Notes under the pieces: model-generated
What the model was told of the DNA's origin: nothing
What the model saw: the letters and a program-made list of their open reading frames with translations, nothing else
The model's database searches: none
Assembly: GCA_030267565.1 (NCBI GenBank)
Contig: BRXU01000036.1
Coordinates: 806,001-870,000 of the forward strand
DNA length: 64,000 nucleotides
Source of the DNA: Pleodorina starrii
Lineage: Eukaryota > Chlorophyta > Chlorophyceae > Chlamydomonadales > Volvocaceae
Direction of reading: 5' to 3'
Part shown: positions 1-37,800 of the stretch, piece by piece
Numbering within the stretch: the stretch's first letter is position 1
Layout of the letters: every line of letters begins with the position of its first letter
Position numbers and translations under genes: made by a program

Positions 1-938
1 TGACACGTTTCTGTTTCCAGGCCGCGTGGCCCCGCGCGCGGCGCGCATGTAATACAGTACGGAACGGATCGACGGGCGTGTGTTGTCGAATGCGCCCGGC
101 TGCGTGCCACTTATGGTCTGGACGGTGCCGCGTTGCCCTCTGACACGTTTCTGTTTCCAGGCCGCGCGGCCCCTCGCGCGGCGCACATGTAGTACAGTAC
201 GGAACGGATCGACGGGCGTGTGTTGTCGAATGCGACCGGCTGCGTGCCACTTTCGGTTTGGACGGTGCCGCGTTGCCCGCTGACACGTTTCTGTTTCCAG
301 GCCGCGCGGCCCCTCGCGCGGCGCACATGTAGTACAGTACGGAACGGATCGACGGGCGTGTGTTGTCGAATGCGACCGGCTGTGTGCCACTTTCGGTTTG
401 GACGGTGCTGCATTGCCCGCTGACACGTTTCTGTTTCCAGGCCGCGCGGCCCCTCGCGTGGCGCACATGTAGTACAGTACGGAACGGATCGACGGGCGTG
501 TGTTGTCGAATGCGACCGGCTGCGTGCCACTTTCGGTTTGGACGGTGCCGCGTTGCCCGCTGACACGTTTCTGTTTCCAGGCCGTGCGGCCCCTCGCGTG
601 GCGCACATGTAGTACAGTACGGAACGGATCGACGGGCGTGTGTTGTCGAATGCGACCGGCTGCGTGCCACTTTCGGTTTGGACGGTGCCGCGTTGCCCGC
701 TGACACGTTTCTGTTTCCAGGCCGCGCGGCCCCTCGTGCGGCGAGCATGTAGTACAGTACGGAACGGATCGACGGGCGTGTGTTGTCGAATGCGACCGGC
801 TGCGTGCCACTTATGGTTTGGACGGTGCCGCGTTGCCCGCTGACACGTTTCTGTTTCCAGGCCGCGCGGCCCCGCGTGCGGCGCGCATGTAGTACAGTAT
901 GGAACGGATCGACGGGCGTGTGTTGTCGAATGCGCCCG
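1..938. repeat. 140-bp tandem satellite, about 6.7 units
   Basis: The motif TGACACGTTTCTGTTTCCAG recurs at 1, 141, 281, 421, 561, 701 and 841, exactly 140 bp apart. Units differ by a few substitutions and no indels, so the period is rigid. Homology stops near 938, where the sequence changes to unrelated C-rich DNA. The array runs off the left edge, so its full length is unknown. Both strands contain open frames because of the base composition, but these shift frame from unit to unit (140 is not a multiple of 3) and are not genes. Confidence 0.97.
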
Positions 939-2692
939 GCCTCGCTCTGCCCACCCCCTCCACAACGCCCAGCCCAGTCGGCTTCATTGCCATTCCTACT
1001 GCCAACACGACAGCTTTCTGCGCCTTCGTCGTGCAGTCCCAGTGGCGGCGCATCTCGTTCTCGCTAGAAACCGAGTTTGTGTATCTAACGTGCCGTCGCT
1101 TGCAAGCTTACCCTCTTCCTTTGCTTTGCAGATAGCTCACAGGTTACGTACTTGCGTTTCAAATCCGTTCACAGGCTCCCGCCTACAAAATGGCCGGATG
1201 AACCCCCACCCGGCCCCGCTCTGTCCCGCCTCGCCCCGCCGTCCCCGGCCCTCCCCCGCTGTGCCTCGCCCAGCCCTGCCCAGCTCCGGCCCCGGCCCGG
1301 CCCCGCCCCGCCGTGCCTCGCCTAGCCATGCCCAGCTCCGCCCTGCCCAGCCCCGGCCTGGCCCAGCTTTGCCCAGCCCAGCCCAGCCCAGCCCAAATAC
1401 TGCCTTATTCATTAGTGCAGACGTTGCGCCCTTAAGGTACCACCGCCCTAGCATGCCATACAAGCATGCCTTGGCCACCCGTACTTTTGAGGTTGTCTTG
1501 TTGCCTTTTACACTTTAATAGTAAGTAATGCATACAAAGACTTCAGTTTGGCAGATTGTAAGTGTCATCACCTTAGTCGGCCCGAAGGGCAACCATGGTT
1601 GCCCTCCTCCAGCGTTCATAGCGAAGGCCGCGTTCTTAAAGGACGATGCCCAGGCTATTAGTATGAACAATTTGACTATATTGGCGAGTATTCTCAGAGG
1701 CCATTTTTGCGTCGCCTGAAGCCGCCTAGAGCGCGTACGGCATCCATGTTCGGGCTGGCTTAATGCAAACCATGCGTAACTGGTTAAATTTATACACTGG
1801 CTTATAGAAAATAATGACACAGACAACATGGTTCCTGCATTACAAGATACCTTGCGCGTGTGCGAAGGTCTGACCGCGGCAACAACCGGTCAGCGCTTCA
1901 CCTTGGCAGCCCACACACCTCACCGAGTTCGATACAACGCTGATAATGTTGCAAGGTCATGCTCAAGGTAAGTCACGAGTCGTTAGCGTCGTCGGCAGGC
2001 CCGGTTACTGCTCGCCCAGGAGTGCTTGCGTTGGCACCGGCGAACGCTTGCCCAACGTGCAACCGCAACTATATAGAAGTTGCAAAATAAGATTTAAAGT
2101 ATTGGCGATGTAAATGATGTCTAGCCTTTATCGGAACTGTTATGTTTTGTGTTCCACTCCAATCCAATTGTGCTGACCATGTATGGCGAATCGCTAAATC
2201 TTATCCTGTTGTTAATCGCAACTCGCAGGCTGCACGTGTAGGCTTGGACACATGCTCAGGCGGCCTGGGTGGCGAGCAGCTCGGAGCTAGCGGCCTGGCG
2301 TGGACTCCCTGGACATGGCGCGTCGTGGCGCTAGCGGCCGGGAGCGGACTTGGCTGTCAGCGGCTCGCTGAAAATTTTCTTTCAAGTGCGTACGGGCTTC
2401 GCTTCTCGGGACGAGAAAACTTCGCGTTCGCAAGCCTTAACATCCCAGCAGGCTCTAAGGGTACTCGTCGCATACGGTGGTTTTTACCGCCATATAACTC
2501 TGGACAGGGTTCTGTGCGTAGTATCGTCCGTATGGGGGCTGTACGGGCCCTAAGGGCGCCCCTACGGGCTGTATAGTCCGTATGTGAGCTGTATGGGCCC
2601 TAAGGGGGACCTTAAGTGAACCGGGCCTTAAGGGCTAAGGCCTCCTGGACGTATGGTACATATGTGAAGCCCTTAGTGACCTTAAGGGCATT
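939..2692. other. Intergenic, no gene recognised; C-rich low complexity
   Basis: No open frame here resembles a known family. 1195-1400 is a pyrimidine-rich stretch dominated by CCCAGCC/CCCCGCC words. 1430-2480 is unremarkable mixed sequence with small unrelated frames. 2500-2690 carries several short palindromic words (CCTTAAGG, GGGCCCTAAGGG) immediately before the truncated retroelement. No tRNA, rRNA or promoter element could be supported. Confidence 0.6.
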
Positions 2693-4337
2693 TTGACTGC
2701 TATAGGGATCCCTGGTCTGCCGCCCATGCGTCCTGTCGACCACACCATCCCGCTGGAACCTGGCGCGCAACCTGTCTCGCGTCCTATGTACCGGCTGAGT
2801 CCGCTGGAGTTGGACGAGGTTAAACGGCAAGTGACTGATCTGCTGGCTAAGGGTATGATTCGCCCTAGTACCTCGCCCTACTCTGCGCCTATCCTGTTTG
2901 TGGGCAAAAAGGATGGTGGTCTCCGCATGTGCATTGACTATCGGGGACTGAATGCTGTTACTGTTAAGAACAAGTATCCGCTGCCGCGCGTTGATGACCT
3001 GCTGGATAAACTGCGCGGCGCTGCGTACTTTAGTTCTATTGATCTGCAACAGGGCTACAATCAAATTCGCATTGCTGATTCTGATATTGCGAAAACTGCT
3101 TTCCGTACGCCCTTCGGCCATTACGAATACACCGTACTGAGCTTTGGTCTGGTTAACGCACCTGCTACGTTTCAAGCTGTTATGAACCGTATTTTCAGGC
3201 CTTTTCTGGATAAGTTCGTTGTGTGCTACTTGGACGACATTCTGATCTACTCCCGCACCCGCGAGGAGCACTTGCAGCACCTTCGTTCTGTCTTTGAGGT
3301 TCTTCGGCGCGAGCAGCTGTACGCGAAGAAGTCTAAGTGCCACTGGGTACAACCTCAGGTGGAGTATCTGGGGCATATCGTTTCTGCTGACGGTATTCGC
3401 ATGGACCCGCGCAAGTCTGCTGCGGTCCGCAACTGGCCCGCTCCCGCGAACCTGCAGGAACTGCGTAAATTTTTGGGACTGACCAACTACTTTCGCAAGT
3501 TCATTTCGCGTTACTCCATCACTGCTGCGCCGCTGACAAACCTGACTCGTAAGGGTGCTTTCTCATCTGCTGACGCCTGGACTCCTGAATGTCAGAAGGC
3601 TTTTGATGAGCTTAAGCGTGCTGTTGCTGACGATGTCATGCTGCGGTTTCCTGACCCGTCCCTGTCGTACCGTGTCGAAGTTATCACTGACGCTTCCCTG
3701 TACGGCACTGGCGCTGTTCTGCTGCAAGAGGGTCGTCCTGTCGCCTTCACCAGCAAGAAGCTGTCCGGCGCTGAGACCCGCTACACCACTGGGGAACAGG
3801 AACTGCTTGCTGTTCTGCACGCTCTGAAAGAGTGGCGCTGCTACCTTGAAGGTCGCCATTTCACTCTTAAGACTGACCATAAGCCCCTTACGTTTCTGCA
3901 AGGTGTGCCGACCCTGAACCGGCGCCAGGCGCGCTGGCTTGAGTATATGTCGCGTTTCGACTATACTTGGGAGCATCTGTCCGGCTCACTTAACGTTGCC
4001 GACGCTCTCAGTCGCCACCCCTCTCTGCACGCCGCCATTCTGTCTGTTGTCACGCGTAGTCAAGCTCGGCAGGTGGCTTTCAGCCCGTCCGCCACGCCCG
4101 CACCCGCCGCGCCCGCGCCCGCCGCGCCTGCGCCCGTCGCGCCTGTGCCTGCGCCTGCGCCGGACCCTGAGCCTCTTACGATCCCTGCCCTCGCTACGCG
4201 CCTGAAGGATGCCACTGCTGCTGATCCCTACTTCCTGACTCCCCGTAACGTCGCTGATCTGACCCTGTCCAACGGCCTGTGGATTCGCTCCCGTCACGGC
4301 GTTAGACAGATCGTGGTGCCCACTACACTAGATTCAC
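2693..4337 (+). pseudogene. Gypsy pol fragment: reverse transcriptase and RNase H
   Basis: The frame encodes the end of the protease-RT linker, then a full RT with the fingers motif [22 protein letters not shown], palm motif [14 protein letters not shown] and active site YLDD (about 3229-3240). RNase H follows with [14 protein letters not shown] and TDHKPLTF. A Pro/Ala-rich linker (about 4087-4160) precedes the position where integrase should begin. After about 4337 this frame runs into out-of-frame sequence because of the deletion. No ATG precedes the RT region, as expected for a truncated polyprotein. The domains themselves are free of stops, suggesting a fairly young copy. Confidence 0.93.
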
Positions 4338-5247
4338 GAGTAAGTTTTGGGGCGCGCTGTCTGATCTGCTGGGTGTCAAGTTACGCATGTCCACGGCTTA
4401 TCATCCTCAAACTGACGGGCAAACTGAGCGGACGAACCGCACCCTGGGGGATATGCTGCGTAACTATGCGGGCCAAGAGCCTACTACCTGGGATACCCAC
4501 CTGTCTGCCGCTGAGTTCGCACTGAACAATGCTGTGAATCGTAGCACGGGACGGAGCCCCTTCTTTCTGAACTACGGTTTCCACCCTGCGTTGCCCATCT
4601 GGCGCGAACTTGACGTGAACGTCCCTGCCGCTAAGCATTTCGCCCAGTCCTTTGTGACCCGGCTGACAGAAGCGAAAGCGAGCATGGAAGCGGCGCAACA
4701 ACGGGCTGCTGAATACTACAACCGCAACAAGAAGGACGTGTCCTTCGCGCCTGAGCAACTGGTGATGCTCAGCACGAAGAACCTTCGCAAGCTGGCGAAG
4801 GGTCCTCGTAAGCTGCTGCCGCGGTGGGTTGGTCCGTTTCCTGTCGTGCGTATGGTTGGTCAGAATGCTGCTGAGCTTCGCCTACCGTCTGATATGCGCG
4901 TCCACCCGACGTTCCACGTGTCCCTTCTGCGACCGTACCGGTCACGGGCAGCCGACGCGGAGCCTGTGTCGATTGTGGATCCTGAACCTGAACCTGTTGC
5001 CTGGCTGTCTGAAACGAAACCTCTCTGGTCCGTTGAGCGCGTGCTGGACTACCGTTGCCGCCGCGTCCGGTCTGGGAAATCGTTTCGCAATGTGCACGAA
5101 TGGCTGGTCAAATGGGCTGGCTACTCGTCTGAGCACAACAGCTGGGAACCTGCTAAACACTTTACCCCTGATCTGAAGCCTGAGCTTGAGGCTGTGCGCC
5201 TCCAAGCTAAGCGTGCAGCAGGGACGCTGCCGCCTGAAGGGGGATAG
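4338..5247 (+). pseudogene. Gypsy integrase C-terminal remnant with chromodomain
   Basis: The frame resumes in +1 relative to the upstream RT frame. It begins inside the integrase core with [19 protein letters not shown], the region holding the third catalytic acidic residue. The HHCC finger and the first two catalytic Asp are gone. The GPFPV module and the [11 protein letters not shown] motif follow. A chromodomain (about 5029-5160) shows [17 protein letters not shown] and NSWEP, with three aromatic cage-type positions. Chromodomains of this class are known to bind histone H3 lysine methyl marks and bias insertion. The frame ends at a TAG at 5247. Confidence 0.92.
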
Positions 5248-5249
5248 TT

Positions 5250-5611
5250 GTTGTATCACGCATCTGGCGTGTTCTGGACTTAGGAATATTCTGCTGAATT
5301 CCTATACATCTATCTGTTACCTCTCTGTCACTAACTGTCAACTGAATACGTCCCGTCTGACTGGGTTCGTAATCGGTTATCTGCTGGGTCTGTAACGCTG
5401 TGTTACAGACGGGAACTGTATCTGCTGTGTATAGTTGAGGACAACTGGTCCTTGGCAGCTGTTCTGTCTGTTCCGATTGGAGTTACTCTGGAGATACTGG
5501 CTGCGGTTCGGGTCGCTGTGACCGCCGTACGCTACAACCGCTCACCTCGTGCTCTTAAGCACTCTGCATTTCTCTAATCGGCAGTTCTGACTGCCCCCAT
5601 GCAGTCGGACA
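5250..5611 (+). repeat. Probable 3' LTR of the truncated gypsy copy
   Basis: Directly after the pol stop, the purine-rich GAAGGGGGATAG is followed by TGTTGTATC..., a plausible LTR start. A CA near 5611 is a possible end. There is no second copy in the window to fix the borders. 5403-5407 reads TGTAA on the minus strand, the usual green-algal poly(A) signal, about 215 nt past the kinase stop. Confidence 0.5.
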
Positions 5612-5621
5612 TTTCTAAAGC

Positions 5622-32676
<27,055 letters not shown>

Positions 32677-34326
32677 TAGTTTGAAAGGAACGGGGCCAGA
32701 TGGGCCTGCTTGGCAAGCAAGACGGAGCCCAGCCAACTGCTAAGCCGCTTTATCATAAATACGTTATTGCGCCTGAAATGCGGCTTCATGAATAACTAGC
32801 CAAAGGTAAACCGGCTGAATACTCTACTTTCCGTTCGTAGAAAACGAAAGTCTTACGAAAGCTGAATACAGCAGCAGCTAAAATTGCCAGAAGCAAGCCA
32901 ACACAAATTATTGCATATCAACTCGATCCAGTTTAGATCCCGGCTTTGTCCTCACCAAAAGGCAAAATACAGGCGTATACTTCGAAAGCGGGTCGTGCTC
33001 GTACGTTGCACGTAGTATACAGGCAACAGACGCAGTACAATGCGCACTAAACATCCGCAAGTGGCAATGAAAACGAGTGCAATTATCTTTCTCCTTTGCT
33101 TACGAAGTTTGACTTGAATGCAAGTATAAGGCGGACTAATGGTGCCGCTCCAGAAGGCCGACACGGGCCGACTTACGGGAATATAATAGGGTGTTTGGGG
33201 GTGTTATCACTTGGCCGATTGTTAAGCTAGCTAGTAGAACGCTTACAGGGACTTTCCAAAAACTAAGCAGAACAGCCGTTTCCACTGCATTTTCCAATTT
33301 GTTCATTGCACCGAAACCATTACTGGATCCATTATCGAGTGCGTTCTTGTCTTCTTGACGTGTTGTTGATATTTTGCGATGAAAGCAGTGTAGGGAAATG
33401 GATCGTTTTAGCCGGAGGGGGCGGTCACAGTCGTGCGCAGTCCCGGACGGGCTTTCCAAAGCTTGGTAGGTACACCGAACGGGTCAGACCAGCTGCAAGC
33501 GCCGTTCGCGACAGGGGATAAAGGAGACTTGAAGGGCACCGCGTGCACAACCCAGTTCCCTGGGGCTTGCCGCGCGTTAACTCCTCAACGAGCTCGCCCA
33601 AATGGGGCCGCCCTGCCCCACAAGCAATTCCCGCTCAGGCCGCGACCCATTGATAGACACGACACCGCTCTCCCGAAGAAGCGCGATTTGCCGCAGGTAT
33701 GCGCCGATGGCGCTCCAAGACGGCTGTACAGCAGCTGATGGCCGTCCGCCAGGTGCGTCCATGCGGGTTGCCCCCCAAAACGCGTCTCTAGGCTGTGACA
33801 GCGAAAGGAGAACACCTGTAATGATAGTGACAACCACGTACAGCGTTCGGCAAGCCGCCATAGTTAGATCGCTCATACCGGCGACGCTCTTCTTCCTGCC
33901 TGAAGTTGGGGGTTTCCTTCTACTGACAGCTCTTTTCCAGCTCTTTTCCGGATACGTCCGCTTTGTCGCTTTACCTGTCCATCACCCGCCTGCATTGTGA
34001 CCCTCGCGTGTAAACGTCTTGTTCACCGTTCTTAACAAGCACCTGCGTCGTTAGTTTTCATTGCCCGCGCAAACGCTCCGGTTTCGGCCTCCTACGTCCT
34101 GCGCCTCGCGCATGCGTAACCCTCGCTTGGCATCCAAGCGCCGTTCATATTTGACTTGTCCTGCTCATCGCGGTGGCGGTCCAGAGCTCACCGCGTATTG
34201 CGGTGAGCGAGGCACCGAATGCCTCACCATTAACTATCCCTCCATCCCCCTCCATCCCCCTCCATCCCCCTCCATCCCCCTAAATCTCTCTCCCTGTGCT
34301 CGCTGCGCACTCCCCTCACATGGCGC
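32677..34326. other. Between kinase start and NSUN6-like stop; one doubtful ORF
   Basis: This holds the kinase 5' flank and the 3' flank of the next gene, both minus strand. The minus frame 33577-33876 (99 residues, ATG) starts with a signal-peptide-like segment (LYVVVTIITGVLLSLS) and may be the first exon of an unrecognised secreted protein, but no continuation was found. 34245-34280 is a CCATCCCCCT repeat. No promoter element could be fixed. Confidence 0.45.
33577..33876 (-). CDS. Doubtful small secreted-protein ORF
   Basis: ATG-initiated, 99 residues. Residues about 8-28 form a hydrophobic signal-like helix. The remainder (IGAYLRQIALLRESGVVSINGS...) has no family I recognise. It may be the N-terminal exon of a larger gene, a decayed relative of the neighbouring receptor-kinase ectodomain, or chance. 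No splice continuation with matching phase was convincing. Confidence 0.25.
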   Translation of the reverse strand: MSDLTMAACRTLYVVVTIITGVLLSLSQPRDAFWGATRMDAPGGRPSAAVQPSWSAIGAYLRQIALLRESGVVSINGSRPERELLVGQGGPIWASSLRS

Positions 34327-34830
34327 TCACAGCACCTTCCGAAAGCGCGCTATGAAGAAGCCCATGACGTCATCCCCCTCCTCCGCCTCCCCCGCCTCCT
34401 CCGCCTCCCCCGCCTCCCCCGCCTCCTCCGCCCCCTCCGCCTCCCCCGCCCCCTCCGCCCCCTCCCCCGCCCCCGCCCCCTCCTCCCCCTCCTCCGCCCC
34501 CTCCGTCTCCCCCGCCTCCCTCCGCTCCGCAGCTGGACCGGCCGCCACCACCAGGTCAGCGCCAACACCCGCGGCACCACCCGCCACCAGCCGCTGCGGG
34601 AGGTGGGCTGCAGCGCCGGACAGTGTCTCGCTGGCGGCTGAGGAGGCGGTAACGGCGGTGTGGTCAATGCTGACTGGAGCCACCGCCGGAGCCACCGCCA
34701 TTTTCGTGGTCGGCACCACTTCCGTGGTCGCGGCCGCATCCGTCGTCGCGGCCCCAACCTGTGCCTCCGTGGCTGCTGCGGGCGCCATCCTCCTGCCTGG
34801 AAGCAGCAACCCCGGATCGAATCGCTGGAC
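34327..34830 (-). CDS. NSUN6-like terminal exon with Glu/Gly/Ala-rich insertion
   Basis: The exon opens with QRFDPG and closes with GDDVMGFFIARFRKVL and TGA at 34329-34327. In family members these motifs are about 40 residues apart; here about 145 residues of Ala/Val/Thr-rich and then EGAEEGEEGAGAGEGAE-type acidic repeats intervene. The insert is probably a surface loop or disordered segment. Confidence 0.85.
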   Translation of the reverse strand, partial: VQRFDPGLLLPGRRMAPAAATEAQVGAATTDAAATTEVVPTTKMAVAPAVAPVSIDHTAVTASSAASETLSGAAAHLPQRLVAGGAAGVGADLVVAAGPAAERREAGETEGAEEGEEGAGAGEGAEGAGEAEGAEEAGEAGEAEEAGEAEEGDDVMGFFIARFRKVL

Positions 34831-37800
34831 CTGCGCGTGGGGGGGGGACCCGGGGGGCGGGGAAATCGTAACAAGACCGAGGGACGGGACGGGGAAGGAA
34901 GGGAAAAGGGAAAGGGGGTCGCCCCTCTTCCCCATCTTCCCTGCTCTTCCCCCTCTTCTCTGTTCCTCTCTGCTCTTCTCTGTCACCCGTTATACCGTCC
35001 ATGTGCGCTCGGTTCAACCCAACGCGGGGTGCGGTGCGGTGCAGTGCGGTGCGGTGTGCGGCGCTCCCACACCCACACCCAGCCAGCCACCCAGCCAGCC
35101 ACCCAGCCACCCAGCCACCCACCAGGGCCGCTTCCGCCTCGGTCAACCAGCGGTCCCCGGTCTCTGGATCGAACCCCGTGAGACCCGGCAGTCCAATCAG
35201 CGGCTCGGCGGGCAGCAACTCCAGGCAGCCGGAGAACCTGAGGGAGGGGCGGGGAGGGGAGGGGCAAGAGGTAGTAAGAAAGGCACCGCAGCGACGTCAG
35301 AGAACATGGTGGACAGGACAGCAGCAGCAGCAGCAACAGCAGGTGAGTGCTCTCGCGCGCGCACAGTTCGTCGGTCGGTCGGTCGGTCAGTCCCACCGCC
35401 GCCCCACTACCGCCCGCCCCACTACTGGTCCACTACTGCCCCACTACTGCCCGCCCCACCACCACTACCGCCGCCCCACTACCGCCCGCCCCACTACTGC
35501 CCCACTACTGCCCGCCCCACCACCACTACCGCCGCCCCACTACCGCCCGCCCCACTACTGCCCCACTACTGCCCGCCCCACTACCGCCCGCCCCACTACT
35601 GCCCCACTACTGCCCGCCCCACTACCGCCCGCCCCACTACCGCCCGCCCCACTACTGCCCCACTACTGCCCCACTACAGCCCGCCCCACCATCACTACCG
35701 CCGCCCCACTACCGCCCGCCCCACTACTGCCCCACTACAGCCCGCCCCACCATCACTACCGCCGCCCCACTACCGCCCGCCCCACTACTGCCCCACTACC
35801 GCCCGCCCCACTACCGCCCGCCCCACTACTGCCCCACTACTGCCCCACTACTGCCCGCCCCACTACCGCCCGCCCCACTACCGCCCGCCCCACTACTGCC
35901 CCACTACTGCCCCACTACCGCCCGCCCCACCACCACTACCGCCGCCCCACTACCGCCCGCCCTACTACTGCCCCACTACTGCCCCACTACCGCCCGCCCC
36001 ACTACCATCACCGCCGCCCCACTACTGCCCCCCCGCCCCGCTCTACCTGTCCAGCGCCCAGGCCACGTTCGCTTCGTTCTCGTCCGGGTTGATCGTACAA
36101 GTGCAGTACACCATTTCGCCGCCGGGCGCCAGCAGCCGTACTGCCGTATGCAGCAACGAGCGCTGATAGGCCGCCATGGCCCGCAGCTACCGCCGTACAG
36201 TACGGCGGTACAAGTGGAAGCAGCAGGACGAGGGGAGGGGGCAGCAGAAGGCAAGGGGCGGCAGGTTGGGGTGGGTGGGTGGGTTGGGTTATAGAAGGTG
36301 GGGGAGAGAGGGCGACAGGGCGGGATGGGGAGGGAGGGTGGTGTGCGCTCATACGAGGGCTTGGACTTCTGCCGAAGGTTGTACCACACAGGTTGTACGA
36401 CACAGGTTGTACCACACAGGTTGTACGACACAGGTTGTACGACACAGGTTGTACCACACAGGTTGTACCACACAGGATGTACCACACAGGTTGTACCACA
36501 CAGGTTGTACCACAAGTACAACCCCTTTCCTATCAAAACAAACCGAACCGAACCCCGCTCACCGCCACACCGCCATCACACACAGAGACGCAACCGCAAC
36601 CCAACCCCTCCACATCCCAACCTGCTTCAGGCTCCAAGTGTGCAGAAGCCGCGGCCGCAGCCCTAGCGCAGAGCAGGGCGGGTCGAGCATCACATAGTCG
36701 AAGCTGCCGGCGGGGTACGGCGGCGGGCCCAGCGGTAGCAGCGCCACCGCCGCCGCCGCCGCCGCTGCGCCGACGACGACGGCGCCCGCTCCGGCTCCCC
36801 ATCCGCCGGCCCCTGATGCGGGAGGCGCGGGAGGCGCTGCAACCGTCTCCGGCCTCTCCGCCGCCGTCGGCGTCTCCGCCGCTGCCACAGAAACCGCTGC
36901 CTCCGCCGCCGCCGCCGCCGCTGTCGAGCCCGCCGCCGCCGCCGCTGTTACCGCCTCGGTGGCGTCTGCCTGGTAGGCCTCCACACACGTCACCCCCAGG
37001 TCCCGGGCGAGTCCCCGCACCTCCGCCACCTGAGAATGTCAGATGTGGTGATGTGTTTGAGGGTTGAGGGTTGAGGTTGAGGGTTGAGGTTGAGGGTTGC
37101 GAGTCCCAAGCCGCCGCGGCACACAGCACACAGCACACAGGAACAAAGAGAGCCCAAATGCAGCAAACGGGGCCAACGACCAAGCTCAGCTCAGCTCGGC
37201 ACAAAGAGCGCTGCGTAATGCACTAACGGGGAAACGGGGACCCCACCACCACCACCACCACCTCCACCAGCGCGCCCTTCTGCGCCGCCCTTCTCGCTGA
37301 GAAATGTGACAGGCGCTGCCGCCGCCAACTTTGACAAGAACAGAAGCGCGGCCCGCATCGTACAGACCTCTGCATGGTCGGTCGGTACAACCCCTCTGCA
37401 CGCCCTTACTGACGCCCTTACTGACGCCCTTCTGACTGAGAAGTGCCACCCAGTAGTGGCACTTCTCAGTCAAACACACACATCGTCACACTCACATCTG
37501 CGCGCGGACTGGGAGCACCCAGCCCTACCCAACCCAAGCAAACACCGCTGCTGTACATGTTGTACATGTTGTACATGCTGTACATGCTGTACATGCTGTG
37601 CAGGCTGCGCCGCACCCGCACCGCACCGCGCCCCTGCCCCACCCCGGCCACGACGCAGCGGTTTCCCCTCCTCCCCCCGAAAGCCACCTGCCGTACTGTA
37701 CTTGCCTTGGCTGCCGTACGATCCAGCGCCACCACCCTGCCGCTATCCCCCATGAGCGCCGCCAGCGCCGTCGTCTTCCCCCCGGGAGCCGCACACATGT

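Larger units (their letters stand above)
2693..5611 (+). mobile_element. 5'-truncated, internally deleted Ty3/gypsy chromovirus
   Basis: The remnant contains RT, RNase H, the tail of integrase and a chromodomain, then a probable 3' LTR. Gag and protease are missing: similarity starts abruptly at the conserved PGLPP-R-VDH-IPL segment just before RT, with no start codon. The zinc finger and most of the integrase core are also deleted at about 4338. The 3' end abuts the stop codon of the minus-strand receptor kinase gene. With no 5' LTR and a broken pol, the copy cannot be autonomous. Confidence 0.93.

Noticed and set aside
111..965. 284-codon minus-strand open frame across the satellite
   Set aside because: It follows the 140-bp tandem repeat and its reading phase changes from unit to unit; there is no protein family similarity.
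2142..2576. 144-codon plus frame upstream of the truncated gypsy copy as possible gag
   Set aside because: No gag or zinc-knuckle features, and similarity to gypsy begins only at about 2700.
35347..36294. Long Pro/His/Tyr-rich plus-strand frames, apparently repetitive proteins
   Set aside because: They are translations of the CCCCACTACYGCC minisatellite within an intron of the minus-strand gene.
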